A stretch of 64,000 nucleotides of DNA from positions 6,199,323 to 6,263,322 of the forward strand of contig RPFO01000041.1 of the NCBI GenBank assembly GCA_009746045.1, written 5' to 3'. A program made the translations under genes and the position numbers. Each line of letters opens with the position of its first letter. Position 1 is the first letter of the stretch. Origin of the DNA: Mesostigma viride. Lineage: Eukaryota > Streptophyta > Mesostigmatophyceae > Mesostigmatales > Mesostigmataceae. The notes under the pieces were generated by a model. It was given only the letters and a program-made list of their open reading frames with translations, was not told the origin of the DNA and ran no database searches. This document shows positions 52,116-63,247 of this stretch, piece by piece.

Positions 52116-55100
52116 TGAACAAGTGTCCAGCCGCGGGCATCAAGACGGTCCACTTCGCCGAGATGGCGGGCAAGACCGACTCGATGGAAGCCCAGGTGGC
52201 TGCCATCAAGCATGGTGAGGAGGCGACGGCGCCCCCCAACCAATTCGAGACGGTGTACCGGGAGGACCCATTCTGGGCGCCCATGCCGGGTGACGTCGAG
52301 ATCAACGCTGCGGAGGCTACCAAAGGCAAGCAGGCACGCAGCCCGCTTTCTTTTCAGCAGGCACCCATGTTGCCTGCCGGGCAGTTGCCCGCGTCCTTTT
52401 CCATGCCGCTGGCTGGGGTGCAATCTGCTTTTGAGCATGCGAACCCTGCTGGGCTGGAGCAGCGTAGGCGATTGGCGCCTGTGTACCCAATGCCGTTCAT
52501 TGTGGACGTACCCATGTTTTCAGCACGGCAGGTGGTCGACACCTTCGGGCAGAAGGGGGTTGAGTGGCTGGGGTCGGTTGTGTCCGAGATCCAGTTGTTC
52601 GCAGATGGGCATGATGTGCGCACCTTGCGCAATTCTGAGTCCGTCACCTACGGGCGCCAGCCGGTAGAAGCCGCAGTGCCCGTGGTGCAAGCGGGAGTGG
52701 TCAGCACAAGTAGCCAGCAGCGCACTAGTGCAGTCCCCCAGGTTCCCACGGTGGTTCCATACCCCAATGGTGAGCCGTCCATGGCGTTCCAAGCAGTTGG
52801 AGCCTGTGGAGATGTATGGAGCGACATGGTGACATGTCCGTTGGTTGGCGCAGTCAAGCTTGATAGCGGTGCTCAGCCGCTAGTCATCAGCACGGACTTG
52901 GCCACCATGCTGAACCTGACCTACGAGAACGGTGGCTTAGTGGAAAGCCCCGTGTCTGTGTCAGGTTGGCAGGGTCCGGCTAGTAAGCCGTACGCTATGA
53001 CGGCGGTTAAAGTCAACGTGATTTTCAATCCGTTGCGCGCCTCTAGCATGACCACCGTGTCCGCGTATGCGCTGGTGGTCAACAAGTGTGGATATTCCGC
53101 ACTACTCGGGGTGGATGTCCTTGCTCGCGCCATGGTTCAGGTGGACTATAGGGCGGAGGAGGCATCTTACATCCCTGATTGGGATGGGGCTGGCCTGAAG
53201 CGGGCCAGCGTGCCGGTCTCATGCTTCAGTTCTTCAGCCGGGGCTGCACGCCTCAACCCTTCCGCGGCTGCGGGCGTGGTGGAGGTCAGCATGGTGGAGG
53301 TACGGGCGGCGGGCTCATCGGCGTGGGACAAGCATCGGACGGTGCTGCCCCAGCCAACGGCGAGCATTGCCAAGATGCGCACGCAGTGGTCGCTGGATGC
53401 TGTGACGTCCACGCGGCAGCTGGCTATGCGCAAGCGGGTAACTGAAGCCGTCATCACCATTCCTCAGATGGCCAGCCATGGCCTCACTTTGCTGCAACCG
53501 GGTGTCTCGGAGGCCCAAGGTAATTTTTCTGCTGCAATCTTACCGCAGGCCCCTGATTTTGCCAAGGGTGCGGTAGTGTTGGAACTGTTTGCGGGGATCG
53601 GAGGGGGCATTGCAGGCTTTTTGGCCGCAGGCGGCGTGTGCCGTAAACTCATCGCGGTAGAGCCATCGCACAAGGCGCGTCAGGTGTACTTCAGTCACTG
53701 TGGCGTGTTGTCGCGAGAGTATCCCGCGCAGTTTCCGCCATCAGCATGGCGTGACCCGTTTGGGGAATGTCCTCAAGATATCCGAGCCATCGGTGAGGTG
53801 CAGGTGCAGCAGTTGTTGCGCAGGCATCATGCCATCGACTTGGTAATTGCGGGTTGGGAGTGCCAGGGCCTGAGCCAGGCAGGGCAAGGGCGGGGGCTAG
53901 CCGATCCGCGTAGCGCGCTGTTCTGGGAACTGTTGCGTGTGGTGGGACTGTTGCAGTCGCGTCAGCCCCATCCGCCTGCGTATCTGTTTGAGAACGTTGT
54001 GGCGGGTGACAGCCCACATCAGGCGGTGCGGGAGGACTGGGCTACAATCGTGGCACTCCTGGGGGAGCCCATCGTGTGTGACAACGCAGGGCTGGGTGGG
54101 CTCACGCATCGTTTGCGTGCCTATTGGACCAACGTGGCGTGTGCGACCGATGTGCAGGCGGTCTTGGGGGCCGTAGCAAGGCAGCATCCGAGTGTGTCTG
54201 CGGAGGTAGCATTGCCTTCCCACCTAGTCACGCAGAAGGTGGATAGCGAGGATCGCCCACCGTATGCACGCGTCAACCGGGTCGGGAGCCCCATGTGTGC
54301 ACTGCCGACCCTGGTCAGTTACCAAGGGTCGACAGCATACCGTGATCGGGGTAAGGGTCTCGTTTGGGACACTACCACCGGTCTGTTGGTGCAGCCACCC
54401 GCAGAATTTCGTGAGGCCAGCATGGGTTTTCATGTCGGGGCCTCGGCGCTGCCGGGCGTGCTCGAGAGTGAGCGCTGGTCTTTGATAGGCCAGGCTATGT
54501 CGGTGTTGCAGGTCGGGTATGTGCTGCTTGCATCGGTTGCCGTGCGCCAGTCTGGGGGGGCGTCCCCAGCCAATCCGCCTCAGCAGGTTGAGGCGCGCGC
54601 AGCCAAACTGAAGCGCCCTGCAGCGACGGGGACTTCATCAGCATGGGGGTGGCGTCTGCGACAGGTGTGGACTATCATTCTCATGACCGCCCTGCTGACC
54701 AGCACCGTGCTGGCCGGCGAGCCCACGCTGCATCGGGTAATACACCGTGCGGCACGCGAGGCTCCGGCGGTGGGTGTCACACCAGGCGTGGCAGCCTTTT
54801 CCTTGTTCCACGACGATGCGGCTAGGGCGCCGCATCTTGAGGCACATGCGGTAGCTGTGGGTGATCCCGCGGATACGCACCCCTGGGCTATTGGCGAACA
54901 CCTTTCTGATGCGCAGCGCTCAGCCATGCTAAAGTGGCTAGGCACTGCAAGGGGGGCCTTCGCTTTCACAAGTGATGAACTGGGGTGTTTCAATGGTGGG
55001 ACCATGCGTGTTCCATTGGACACTGACACCCCTTTGTTCCGACGCCAGCATCGCCTGAGTCAGGCCGAGTTGGATTTTGTAGCCGAGCAATGCAAGGAGT

Positions 55101-58100
55101 TAGAGGATGCCGGTATCATCAGGCAATCTTCCTCCAGCTATGCCGCTGCCGTTGTCGTTGCGCCCAAGAAGGACGCTATCACCGGGGCATGGACGGGTAT
55201 GCGCATGGCCACCGATCTGCGGTTGCTGAATGCACACACACCCGTGGACCGTTACCCCATGCCACGTGTGGATGATGTCCTGGATAAGATATCTCCTCAT
55301 GTGAAGTTTGTGTCCTCGCTGGACCTGCGTAGCGGCTTTCATCAGATCGCAGTTGCGCCGGAGGATCAGCGGAAGCTTGCATTCTGGGGGGGCGGCAATT
55401 TGTATGAGTGGGTGCGCATGCCCTTTGGGCACCGCAACGCTAGTGCTGTTTTCCAACGAGCTATGGACAAAGTGCTTGCAGGTCTTCCTTTCGCCGCTTG
55501 TTACATTGATGATGTAATCGTCTTTAGCGCGACATTTGAGGAGCACCTGGCGCACTTGGAGCAGGTTCGCTTGGCTCTCGAGGAGCATAATATGCGGCTG
55601 CACCCTGAGAAGTGCAAGTTCGCCCAGCGGACCCTCTCATTCCTTGGTCATCAGATTGTGCCGGGTGGCCGGACGCCTGATGCCGCCAAGGTCGAATCCA
55701 TTGTGCAGGCCGCCGTACCCACGGATGTCTCAGGGGTGCGGGCGTATTTGGGTTTGGCTGGCTATTACCGAGGTTACATTGAGAACTTCAGCAGCAAGGT
55801 GAAGCCCTTGACCGAGTTACTCAAGAAGGGGTGCGTGTGGGCGTGGGGTCCCGCACAGCAACGCGCCATCGAGACAATCAAGCAGGAGCTCACGTCGGCC
55901 CCGATTCTGCGCGCCCCTGACTATGCTTTGCCGTTTGTGTTATATACCGACTGGTCCAAGGTAGGACTGGGTGCGGTCTTGGCGCAAAAGGATGGTGATG
56001 GGCGCGAGCACGTTATTGCTTATGCTAGTCGCAGCAACAACCCAGCGGAGAGCCGGTATTCTTCCTATGAGGGGGAGGCACTGGCTGTGGTGTGGGCCAT
56101 CAAGCACTTTCGCCCGTATTTAGTTGGGCGCGTGTTTACTCTGGTGACAGACCACCAGCCGCTTCAGTGGCTAATGACCAACACCAACCTGACGGGTAAG
56201 CTCGCCCGATGGGCCATGATTATCCAGGAGTACCACATGACCATTGTGCATCGGGCCGGCAAGGACCATGTCAACGCCGATGTGCTATCCCGATACGCCA
56301 TGCCTACCACTGTTGACCACACTGGAGCCCGGGCCATGGGTGCCGAGGGCTCGTCGGGTTCTGTGGTCTTTGTGAACGCTGCTGGGTATGCGGCCGACGA
56401 TGAGGAGGAGGCGTGGTGGCGCAGTGTCGAGTACTCTGTGGCGGACTTCGGCATCAGCGACGACCCGGTGCGGCCGTCGCCATTCACGCCATCCAAAGCT
56501 GTGTGCGCTATGGAAGAGGGTAGGTCTCTGTCCTTTGACATTGATCCTTCTCTGCAGCAGCTGATCGCTGTGCAGGCTCTCTTAGCGCGTAGCTCTCTTG
56601 CTGATTGCTACACCGCTGATATCTGGCTAGATGGTCGAGTTTTGGAGCAAGTGCAGGGTGCTGTCTTGACTCCTACTCCAGTCGATTGGACTCCTGCTCA
56701 GAAGGCGACGGAGTTGAACAGGGTGCAGCACAGGGCTGCAACCTATGGTTGGGAAGATGGGGTTTTGTACAAGCTGTTGGGCAAGCGTAGGGTGGTCGTC
56801 CCACCGCCTGACAAGCGCGTTGCTATAGTGCAGGCGTACCACGAGCGGTATGGTCACTTGGGTGGCAATCGCACGCTCAGCCTCGTACGGACCAGCTATT
56901 GGTGGAATAACATGCGACACACAGTGGCCCAGGTAGTGGCCAGCTGTGTCCCGTGTGCTCGAACCAAGGCTAACTTTAGCGCAGATCATGGTGCCAAGGA
57001 GCTGATGTCGCTTCCCATCAAGGGCTTGTTTTATCGCTGGCACGTCGATCTGTGCGGGCCGTTTCAGGAGAGCCCTGACGGCAACCTCTATGTCATGGTA
57101 TGCGTGGAGAGCTTTAGCAAATGGGTTGAGTTGATCCCCATTGCTGACAAGCATGCCGCTACCACAGCGAAGCATTTTGCAGACATCATCACCAGGTTTG
57201 GGGCTCCCGCGGAGGTAGTCACGGACCAGGGTGGTGAGTTCAGGGGTGAGTTCCAGGAGTTGCTGGATGGATGTCTTATTGATCACCGTCGCACTTCTCG
57301 GGAGCATCCTCAGGCCAATGGTTTGGCTGAGAGATTGGTGCAGACCGTCAAGCAGGCGCTGCGCAAGTGGAGCCTGCAGGTGCCGGAGTCGGCCAGGTGG
57401 GATCGCGAGTTGGCATGGATTGCCATGGGTTATCGCATGTCTCCCCAGGAGTCTCTCGCTACCTTCTCCCCGTATTTCCTTCTGTTCGGGCGTAATCCTC
57501 TTTTGCCTACGGAGGCACAGGTTGCGCACCCCGAACCCATGGCCTTCGACAACGCTCAGCAATTTTTGGTTGAGGTGCTGGCCAGGGCAGAGACTTTTAA
57601 GAAGGTCATGCCCATCGCGATGAACAACTTGTTCATTGCTCAGCACAGGGACTCCCTGCGTTACGCTCAGCGCCGGGGGGGCGCATACATGGCTCGCCAG
57701 CTGCGGTTTAGGCCAGGGCAGTATGTTTTCCTGCGCACTCAGCTGAAGCACACTTTGGATGTGGAGGCGGGGCCCACCATTTTGCGCATTGTGGCTATCA
57801 AACCATCGGGAGTGGCAATTTTGGAGGGCGCCGACGGGAGCCGTACGACAGACAACCTCAGCAATCTCAGTCCCTGCTCACTGCCCAATTTGGTCCACGA
57901 CCTCCAACCGCACACATCTCGCCGAGTCAAGGACGCCCAGTGTCAGGTTTGTCACCGGGTCGATCAGGCGGAGTCCATGTTATTGTGTGATCAGTGTAAC
58001 TGTGGTTGGCACATGCAGTGCTTGCAGCCCGTGGTCACCAGCATTCCGGAGGGGGATTGGTTTTGTCCAGTGTGCACCGCTGCGCAGTTTACCTCCCGCA

Positions 58101-58153
58101 GCTTGACTGCGGTCACCGCTGCCCTTGTCTTGGTACGATCGCTGTCTTCGTGA
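51970..58153 (+). CDS. pol: gypsy pol: knuckle, protease, C5-methyltransferase, RT, RNase H, integrase, PHD finger
   Basis: 2012 codons from ATG 52115, plus the upstream knuckle. Protease: LDSGAQ, D250. Methyltransferase about 484-810: LELFAGIGGG (motif I, 489-498), GWECQGLSQAG (motif IV, catalytic C583), FENVV (motif VI, E626), THRLRAYW (motif VIII, R666 and R668), LIGQAMSVLQ (motif X, near 790). A 17-residue hydrophobic run (WTIILMTALLTSTVLAG) follows, then RT with YIDD (1130-1133), RNase H (D1279), integrase with HHCC and acidic D1645, D1704, E1739. C-terminal PHD finger 1943-1992 (CQVC, CDQC, H, FCPVC). All catalytic residues looked for are present. The methyltransferase would methylate cytosine at C5 in DNA; the PHD probably reads a histone tail to guide integration. 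Confidence 0.9.
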
Positions 58154-58180
58154 TGGGGCCGGTCGCCAGCGAGGGGGGGA
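58154..58180 (+). promoter_or_regulatory. gypsy candidate polypurine tract
   Basis: GCGAGGGGGGGA at 58169-58180 ends exactly where segment B1 begins, the place a polypurine tract should occupy next to a 3' LTR that starts at B1. Confidence 0.55.
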
Positions 58181-58322
58181 ATCATGGGACAGGTCCTCGC
58201 CCACCCCACAGGGCATGCAGTTAAGGCAGGCACATCAGCTCAGCTCATTTGGGTTTTACCAAATTAAGCTGAGTGGCCAGCCGCCATGGTGGCGCCGGAG
58301 ATTGTGGCACGCAGACGCGACA
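58181..58322 (+). repeat. gypsy segment B1 (142 bp)
   Basis: ATCATGGGACAGG...GCAGACGCGACA. No difference seen from B2. It joins A2 through two bases, giving the palindrome GACAGCTGTC. Confidence 0.92.
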
Positions 58323-58324
58323 GC

Positions 58325-59460
58325 TGTCACGGACGCGCGCTATGTCATCCGGGCGCCCACTATGCACAAGACCGGTGACGTGCGCAAGGAATTTGTCTTC
58401 TACGCATTTTCGACAAAGGCTAGTGACCGGGGGGGACACTAGCACTTGCAGCATAAGAGCGGACGAAAGTGTACGTGCACGCGCGCCGGGCCAGGCACAG
58501 CTGGGCGCGCAGCACTGACTTGAGCGGACGGCAGCACAAGTGTGCAGCGTCGAGAGGATCATACGCGTGTTAGTGGACAGCTGGAGCTGAAGCTGGACTG
58601 CTGGACTTCAACAGCGCCGAGGCTATTGACAGGCCAGGTGTCTTTGTGGTGTAGAATAGCGGGTCAACGTTATGAGGACTGGACAGAAAATGGAAAAGGA
58701 CAATTTGCGGTGCGGAGCCAGATCGCTGGAATGAATGCGAAATCGCTGGCAGCCCTAAAAAGGGATTTCTTCTAGAAAGGAACGATTAGACGCAATGTTT
58801 GCTGGGCCACTCACACGCAAGGTGTGAGCGTGCAGATTGTCTGAAGGATATTATGCTTCGACCTTGCTGGACGTGACTCAATGTCGGACATTCCCAGGGA
58901 CAGAAATGCCGGAGCCTCTAGGAGATGAGATCGGCAACAGGGTAGCAATTTAGATTTGTCGGGATGCCTTCCTGCTTTTGTTGGCATGTGTGGTAGAAAG
59001 CCAGGACGGCAACTGGAATGCGGTTTCTATTCGCATGGTTCAGGCAGCAAGATAGTTTTGGCATTCCTGGCTGGACTGACAAGTGTGGCGTGTGTCATGC
59101 GTGTGGCATGACGAATGGTTTGGTTCATAGTCGAAGAGGACTCTCACGCAGCGTGTAGTCTCTTCGAGTCTCTCGTTAGTGGCCTTCGTGTTTCTCCCTT
59201 TCCTTGGGAGCAAGGCCGGTAGCATGTCATGGAGCGCTGCCTAACTGCGGGCTCGTGAGCATGGAGTGCATCGATATTGAGACTATCAACGTGTTGTAAT
59301 TGTATTAACTTTCTCAATAAATTCCGCATGTGCGGCTTCATCATCAGACTGTGCAAAGTGTGTGTTTGAAAGCATTATTCTATAGCAGGGGAGGCAATAA
59401 GGTGGTCATCAGGCACGAGGGACAGTTCCTTGTCCTCGGCTGAGAGCCCTCCTTTCTTTA
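58325..59460 (+). repeat. gypsy terminal repeat A2 (1136 bp)
   Basis: Partner of A1, here followed directly by B2. Confidence 0.92.
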
Positions 59461-59602
59461 ATCATGGGACAGGTCCTCGCCCACCCCACAGGGCATGCAG
59501 TTAAGGCAGGCACATCAGCTCAGCTCATTTGGGTTTTACCAAATTAAGCTGAGTGGCCAGCCGCCATGGTGGCGCCGGAGATTGTGGCACGCAGACGCGA
59601 CA
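59461..59602 (+). repeat. gypsy segment B2 (142 bp)
   Basis: Copy of B1 that forms the right end of the element, ending GCGACA next to the target duplication. Confidence 0.92.
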
Positions 59603-59986
59603 AGCTCCTGAATACTGATATGAGCATCCTCTGAGGGGGACACTCTGCACACCTTGGGAACCATAGATGTGAAGGTTGGTTTAGAGACATAATCTTCTGA
59701 AACCAGCTGTAGCACCTTTCCAGAACTGCTCACTGCTCTGACAGTGGGGCATGCAGATGAAAGAGGTGAAGCAGGCACACTCAAGCCAGCATGAGAGGGA
59801 GACTCACACTTCTTGCCGTAAGGAGGCCGCTTGCAGTCCTTGGGGTCACCGTGGGGCGGCCCGTGGCACTTGTGGCACAGGACGTCCAAGTGCTGCAGCT
59901 CGTCCACGTTCTTGCGGCATTTGGGCCGCGAGTGGTACCTCATGCCACAGCGGGTGCACCGCTGAGAAGCCTTGTCCTCCTTGTCC

Positions 59987-60060
<74 letters not shown>

Positions 60061-62749
60061 GATGATGATGTTGTTGTTGTTGTTGTTGTTGCTGTTGTTG
60101 TTGCTGCTGGAGCTGCCCCCCTTGGAGGGAGACTGCCCCTTACCCTTGCCCTTGCCCCAGCCCCTGCCCTTGCCCTTGCCCTTGCCCTTGCCCTTGAACA
60201 TCTGTCCCAGCAGGGACTTCACTTCGGCCATGGTGACAGGCCTCTTGCTCCTGTCTTCCCTCTCCCTGTCCTCCTCCTCCCTATCCTCCCCCCTGACCCT
60301 CTTTACAGAGGTGCCCATGGCCCCCTGGCTGAGTGGGGCCAGGGCCAGCTTGATATAATCCAATGCCTCCTTCATGTCCTCCCAGTACTTTGCCATTCCT
60401 GTTGCAAGCATAGCGTAGGTGTTTTTGTCAAGTTTGAGTTTCTCCAGGAAGGAATGCAGCAAGAACTTGTGATCTAGCTGCTGGACATCAGGACGTGCTT
60501 TGATGGCTAGCTCATATTTCTTTGTCTCAGCCACATAGTCTACGGAGGTGACCCTGTATTCCTCTACCCACCTGAATGCCCCATACATGTCCACAGATGA
60601 GGGTGTGGAGAGGAGGTCAGTTAGCTCCTTCATGAAGGCCTCCCAGACTGCCCTAGCCTGCGTGTCCTGCCACTTGGGATACCTACGCTGGAAGACAAGG
60701 ATGAGATTCTGAATCTGAGAGGAGGACTGATGGTAAAAATCCCCCTGCATGAGAGATCCAAACCAATTCTTGACATTCAGTTCCTCCCTAGCCAGCTGTA
60801 GAGAGAGAAGTGCATGATTCCCCTGCTCCCTAGTATGCCCCTCAGGCAGCCCCCTGACAGTAATCCTATCCACAGGACGGTTTTCATTGTATGTGGGCCA
60901 CCTGGAGGGGGATGCAGGGGGTGAGGGAGAAGATGGTGTTGCTGCTGCAGCATTCACAGGAGAGACATGCTGATAGGGAGGTGCTACCTGAGTGAGCTGA
61001 GCAGGAGAGGCAAGCATGGGCTGTGTAGGATGGGTAGGCAACATAGGGGTGGGCTGGGTGGGGGTGTGAGTATGTGTGACTTCCCGCCTCCTGCTGCGGG
61101 CCTCCTCCCAGTCATGGAAGGTGGGAGAGAGAGACACGTCATCGTCAGTAGGGTTAGTAAAATCATGATGCAGCCAGGTAGGCAACCACCTACCCGCCCC
61201 TTTCATGATGGCATTGTGCAGGAGCTCCAGGAGTCGCACCAGGCGAACCCTGTTACCCTGCACCCTCCTCCCTGAGAGGAGGGCCTGCAGGGCAGGCAGC
61301 AGGTCGTCGCACACCCTGCGTGTGTCCGCGTGGACTTTGGGCAAGCCCAGTATATGCGTGATAATCGCACACACCAGGCTGCCCGCCTCCGCGACGTGCA
61401 GCTGCTGGCTCCTGTCGGCCAGCCCACGGAAGGAGGCTGTGGCAGCCTGAATGGCCCGCCACACAGGCTCATCACCCAGGGTGATGAAGTCCTGACCTTC
61501 CAGATCGCCGTCCAGCCGTGCCGGCTGCTGCCCTGCCAGGGTGGGACCCTGAGGCCCCTCCGGCCCAGCCAGGGCCTTGTCCCTGTTGCGACTAGAGGGG
61601 GCCTGCCCCCCAGAGCCGCTGGAGGTGCCAGTGACACCCTCCATGGGAGTTACCTCCCCCGCCTGCGCCGGAGGCGCCGGCGTCGCTGCCGGGGTCCCTG
61701 CGACCCCGGGAGCTGGCGGGCGCCGCCGGGGTCCCTGCAACCCCGGTGGCCTCCTCAGCCACCTGGCCCCCCACGCTGGGCGGGGGAGCCCGCTGCTGAG
61801 GCTGGACCCTCTGCCCTGCCAGAGGGTCCTGGGTGGTTACACCACCCATGGGCGTGGTCGGGGCGACTGCCGCCCCGCGCTCCGTCGCAGGCGGCATCGC
61901 AGCCGCCTCGCGCCTCTCCGGGCCCCAGCCAACTGGCGTGACTTGTGGCCACGGCGGCAACGGAGTCAGCGTGATCTCCTGCTTGGCCACCACGCGCAGC
62001 GCCTCTCTCTGACGCTGCCTGGACGCCCACTGATCCACAGTGCCTGGATTGCGCCTCGGCCTATTGGCGAAGCACCACATCCAAACTGCCACCTGGATCA
62101 GGTGGAACTGCATCCGCAGACGACTCTCGAGCAGCGTTTGCGTCCGATGAACATCGATCGCATGCGTCGGCTCATCTGCAGTCAGCTGAAAACGCTGACG
62201 AATGATCCAGCCGTTCACCGAGATGAACGCTGGGATGTCATCTTCCCCTATGGGGAGAAGATACGGTAAGCGCCCGAACTCGACAGGCGGCGGAACATGT
62301 GCACCGTATCGGTCGATGTCCAGGATGGCCATCTGTCGGCCCACCGAGAGATTACCAGACGTCGCCGGCGTCTGGGAAGAAATCTCTAGCGAAGGCCGTG
62401 GCCTCACAGGCTGCACCTCCCCGTCCTCTTCCGAGGAGTCGCTTCGTTCACGAACCCCATCACCTGCGATGGGGGAATTACGTGCCCGGGGGTCCTGCCC
62501 CCCGGGTGCCATGGCGGACGAGCCGCCAGTGGCAAACGGGCGTCCGCTCGCCATCCCCCGGGCGCCGGTCCCCACCTGCGGGGTCCGACGCCTGGGGTGA
62601 TCGGCGACCACCGTGCGGAAGGTGACGCTAGGCGTCACCCTCGGTGCATCGTTGGCGGGGGGCGAACCCTCCGGCGAGAGTCGGGGGGATGTGCGCCTGG
62701 CAGGCGCCTTCCCCTTGTTGTTGTTGTCCTTGACGTTGTTGGAAGCCAT
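59603..62749 (-). pseudogene. gag: outer family 2 gag with Asn- and Gly/Lys-rich tracts and knuckles
   Basis: ATG 62749 (MASNNVKDNNN). The N-terminal 340 residues match the inner gag; near 61735 an indel in the AGTPAAT repeat region changes frame, and the rest continues in 59536-61740. The second part holds the capsid-like helices (EPVWRAIQAATASFRGLA), NVKNWFGSLMQGDFYHQSSS without the foreign segment, (GK)n, a long Asn run coded by (TTGTTG)n on the plus strand, and knuckles CTRCGMRYHSRPKC and CHKCHGPPHG. It ends at ISIQEL, where the gypsy element entered. Frameshifted and separated from pol. Confidence 0.82.
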
Positions 62750-62791
62750 GTTTTTTGTTTTTCGGAAAAAATAAAAAAGCTTTTCAGTCCA

Positions 62792-63247
62792 AGTTGGAAC
62801 GCGTCTAAAGACGAGGGACAACTGTCGAGAGCTGAAATGGAACGATGGTTGTATTAGCAATAATACAATGAGAGTAGTGTAAGCTTGAGGGCTCAGAATG
62901 GAACGTCTGGGCAAACTCGGGTGCTGCGGCACTCCCCAGTGCTACGCCTATATGCCTATGGCAGTGCTACCTGCAGCACCTACCGGTGGACAACTGGACA
63001 CTGCAATGCCATGCGACCACGTCACTAGCATCAACTACACTCGGCCCGTCAGACCCGGATAACCCGGATCTGGCGGGTCAAGCTAGAGCCTAGGAACAGT
63101 CTGGCACTAACTGCACGTCAGTCCACATGACACCTCAGTACCGTACACCCTGCCGTACAGTACTGAGGTGTCCCGCTCAGCCGCGGTAGGCAATACGCGG
63201 CGCGCAGGCCGGAAATCCGTGTGTCAGCCTAAGCATCTCATCTAACT
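62792..63247 (-). repeat. family 2 LTR, outer element, 5' LTR (456 bp)
   Basis: Partner of 25662-26117. The minus strand then reads TGGACTGAAAAGC, a possible primer-binding site, before gag ATG at 62749. Confidence 0.92.

Larger units (their letters stand above)
48875..59602 (+). mobile_element. Ty3/gypsy retrotransposon with C5-methyltransferase and PHD finger; split direct repeats
   Basis: 10728 bp, target duplication AGCT (48871-48874 and 59603-59606; AAGCT if one base is moved). Termini TGTC...GACA are inverted. Repeats are arranged A1 (48875-50011), coding region, B1 (58181-58322), A2 (58325-59460), B2 (59461-59602). Pol order is protease, methyltransferase, RT, RNase H, integrase, PHD finger. 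It interrupts the outer family 2 element between ISIQEL and ALQLHF. Confidence 0.9.
25662..63247 (-). mobile_element. outer family 2 Copia-like retrotransposon carrying three nested retroelements
   Basis: LTRs 25662-26117 and 62792-63247 (456 bp each, no difference seen) are flanked by AGGAC on both sides (25657-25661 and 63248-63252). The interior is split by family 3 (27696-35499), an inner family 2 copy (38022-48535) and a Ty3/gypsy element (48875-59602), each with its own target duplication. Removing each insertion plus one TSD copy leaves 8526 bp, against 8527 bp for the cleaned inner copy. Confidence 0.9.

Noticed and set aside
48875-59602. DIRS-type tyrosine recombinase
   Set aside because: Looked for because of the split repeats; no R-H-R-Y type domain seen. 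The C-terminus is a DDE integrase and PHD finger.
59791-60477. Val- and Leu-rich plus-strand frames
   Set aside because: They are the complement of the Asn (AAC) and Gly-Lys runs of gag.
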